64,000 nt of DNA from Nemopilema nomurai (lineage: Eukaryota; Cnidaria; Scyphozoa; Rhizostomeae; Rhizostomatidae). The position numbers and the translations under genes were made by a program. The notes beneath the pieces were generated by a model. It saw nothing but the letters and a program-made list of their open reading frames with translations, did no database searches and was not told where the DNA came from. This document shows, piece after piece, positions 63,137 through 64,000 of the stretch (its first letter is position 1; the number at the start of each line of letters is the position of its first letter). The DNA is taken from contig ML133395.1 of NCBI GenBank assembly GCA_003864495.1, positions 1,846,075 through 1,910,074 on the forward strand, written 5' to 3'.

Positions 63137-64000
63137 TTTACTAGTTAGTAATATATGTAGCCAAATATATCCATCTGGAACGCGTTATTCTCGATGTCAA
63201 TGCAGATTTCAGTGTTGGTTTAGTAGCGGCTGGTTGTGAATTTTTAAAGATATATTATCATTTATTTTAATACTCTGATCGTTATTTTTGATGCCAGTAA
63301 ATATTGCTCGTTTTGAACAAGCTTTGCTGTTGACTATTTCAGAAATTGGCCCACTTGTGATTGGATTTTGCTCTTATAGGATATGAGAACCAATCTTTTG
63401 GTATCTCTAGGGCCACCCTGGGTATCTCTAGGGCCACCCTTCTGTTCCAATGTCAATTGCACATTTCTGTTGGGGATTTCTCAAATCTTTGATAAACTCT
63501 TGATAAACTAGTTTGACCAAGCTTCGATGAATTTGCCACAAGGAAGGTACTGATGTAGATTCGCAACATTGAGAAGGCAATATTGACTATTTTATATATA
63601 GATTGGTCCGTTTCCTCATTAAAATTCGTAGTCATTTTCTTAGAATAGGTGCAAGACCTAACTCCAATGTGTAGCAGTAGTCAATTTATTTTTGTAAAAC
63701 GTAGAAAATATATGAAAGTGAATATTATTTTAGGTATTCATAGTCGTACTGTTTTGTAGATATTGCGAGAATCAGCTGCATGATACTATTACGAAATTAA
63801 TTTTAGTATTTAGCATTTAAGCAGAATATCAACTATTTTTTGCCTCTTTTTCAACCAGTTCAAGATTCATCTTCAGAATAGATCCTTTCCGCTTCATGCA
63901 AGGTTTTCTCGGCGTTTTGTGCGGGCAACAGTATCCAATAGGATTGGAGTGCACTTGTTGTTATGTTGAGTAGTTGTGGTCTTGTCTCAGTTTGTTTAAA
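63137..64000. other. SUFU 3' UTR and downstream sequence
   Basis: No further coding exon recognised. A 21-bp tandem pair (GGTATCTCTAGGGCCACCCTG) lies at 63400-63440. An ATTAAA near 63619 could serve as a poly(A) signal; no canonical AATAAA was seen. Confidence 0.45.
63400..63440 (+). repeat. 21-bp tandem pair
   Basis: Two adjacent copies beginning GGTATCTCTAGGGCC downstream of SUFU, the second missing its last base or differing there. Confidence 0.75.

Noticed and set aside
63859..63970. Possible SUFU last exon after a pyrimidine tract and CAACCAG (reads FKIHLQN...)
   Set aside because: The first two residues fit by chance, but the rest does not resemble SUFU; the exon at 63065-63136 matches the conserved LPKxYxWP block in phase.

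Overview
The window is animal nuclear DNA: AT-rich, intron-rich, with canonical GT..AG splice sites and animal-specific gene families (SUFU, PRDM14, NDRG, BOD1L1, FRA10AC1). Short exons, single-copy conserved genes and a PRDM14 and SUFU very close in architecture to vertebrates suggest a cnidarian, perhaps an anthozoan such as a stony coral. That taxonomic call is inference. There are no bacterial operons, CRISPR arrays or phage genes.

Layout, left to right. A minus-strand ARL9/ARL10-like small GTPase (1192-3001) lies head to head with a plus-strand FRA10AC1 homologue (exons from about 3901 to 17786). The last FRA10AC1 intron holds an intronless minus-strand SGNH/GDSL hydrolase (13839-14642). 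An intergenic stretch with a 19-bp minisatellite (about 21164-21554) follows. Next is a plus-strand NDRG-family gene (22630-42684, 15 coding exons) with two candidate first exons and a 9-kb first intron. After about 5 kb of unassigned DNA comes a plus-strand four-exon PRDM14 (47953-50874). It converges with a minus-strand BOD1L1-like gene (51772-54678), which is head to head with a plus-strand SUFU gene (55015-63136, 11 coding exons).

For all genes except the FRA10AC1 5' end, I rebuilt exon chains by hand from splice sites, reading phase and remembered family sequence. Each chain keeps frame across every junction to a stop codon: ARL-like 239 aa, NDRG 353 aa, PRDM14 488 aa, BOD1L1-like 763 aa, SUFU 444 aa. 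The genes act in different processes (trafficking-type GTPase, splicing, Hedgehog signalling, transcriptional control, chromosome/chromatin maintenance), so the window looks like ordinary gene-rich chromosome rather than a functional cluster.

I found no convincing previously undescribed system. The most useful leads are the altered GTPase motifs of the ARL-like protein, the nested intronless hydrolase, the alternative NDRG first exons, the seventh zinc finger of PRDM14, a GC-AG intron in the BOD1L1-like gene, a frame-rotating minisatellite, and an unassigned minus-strand reading frame at 16.9-17.6 kb.
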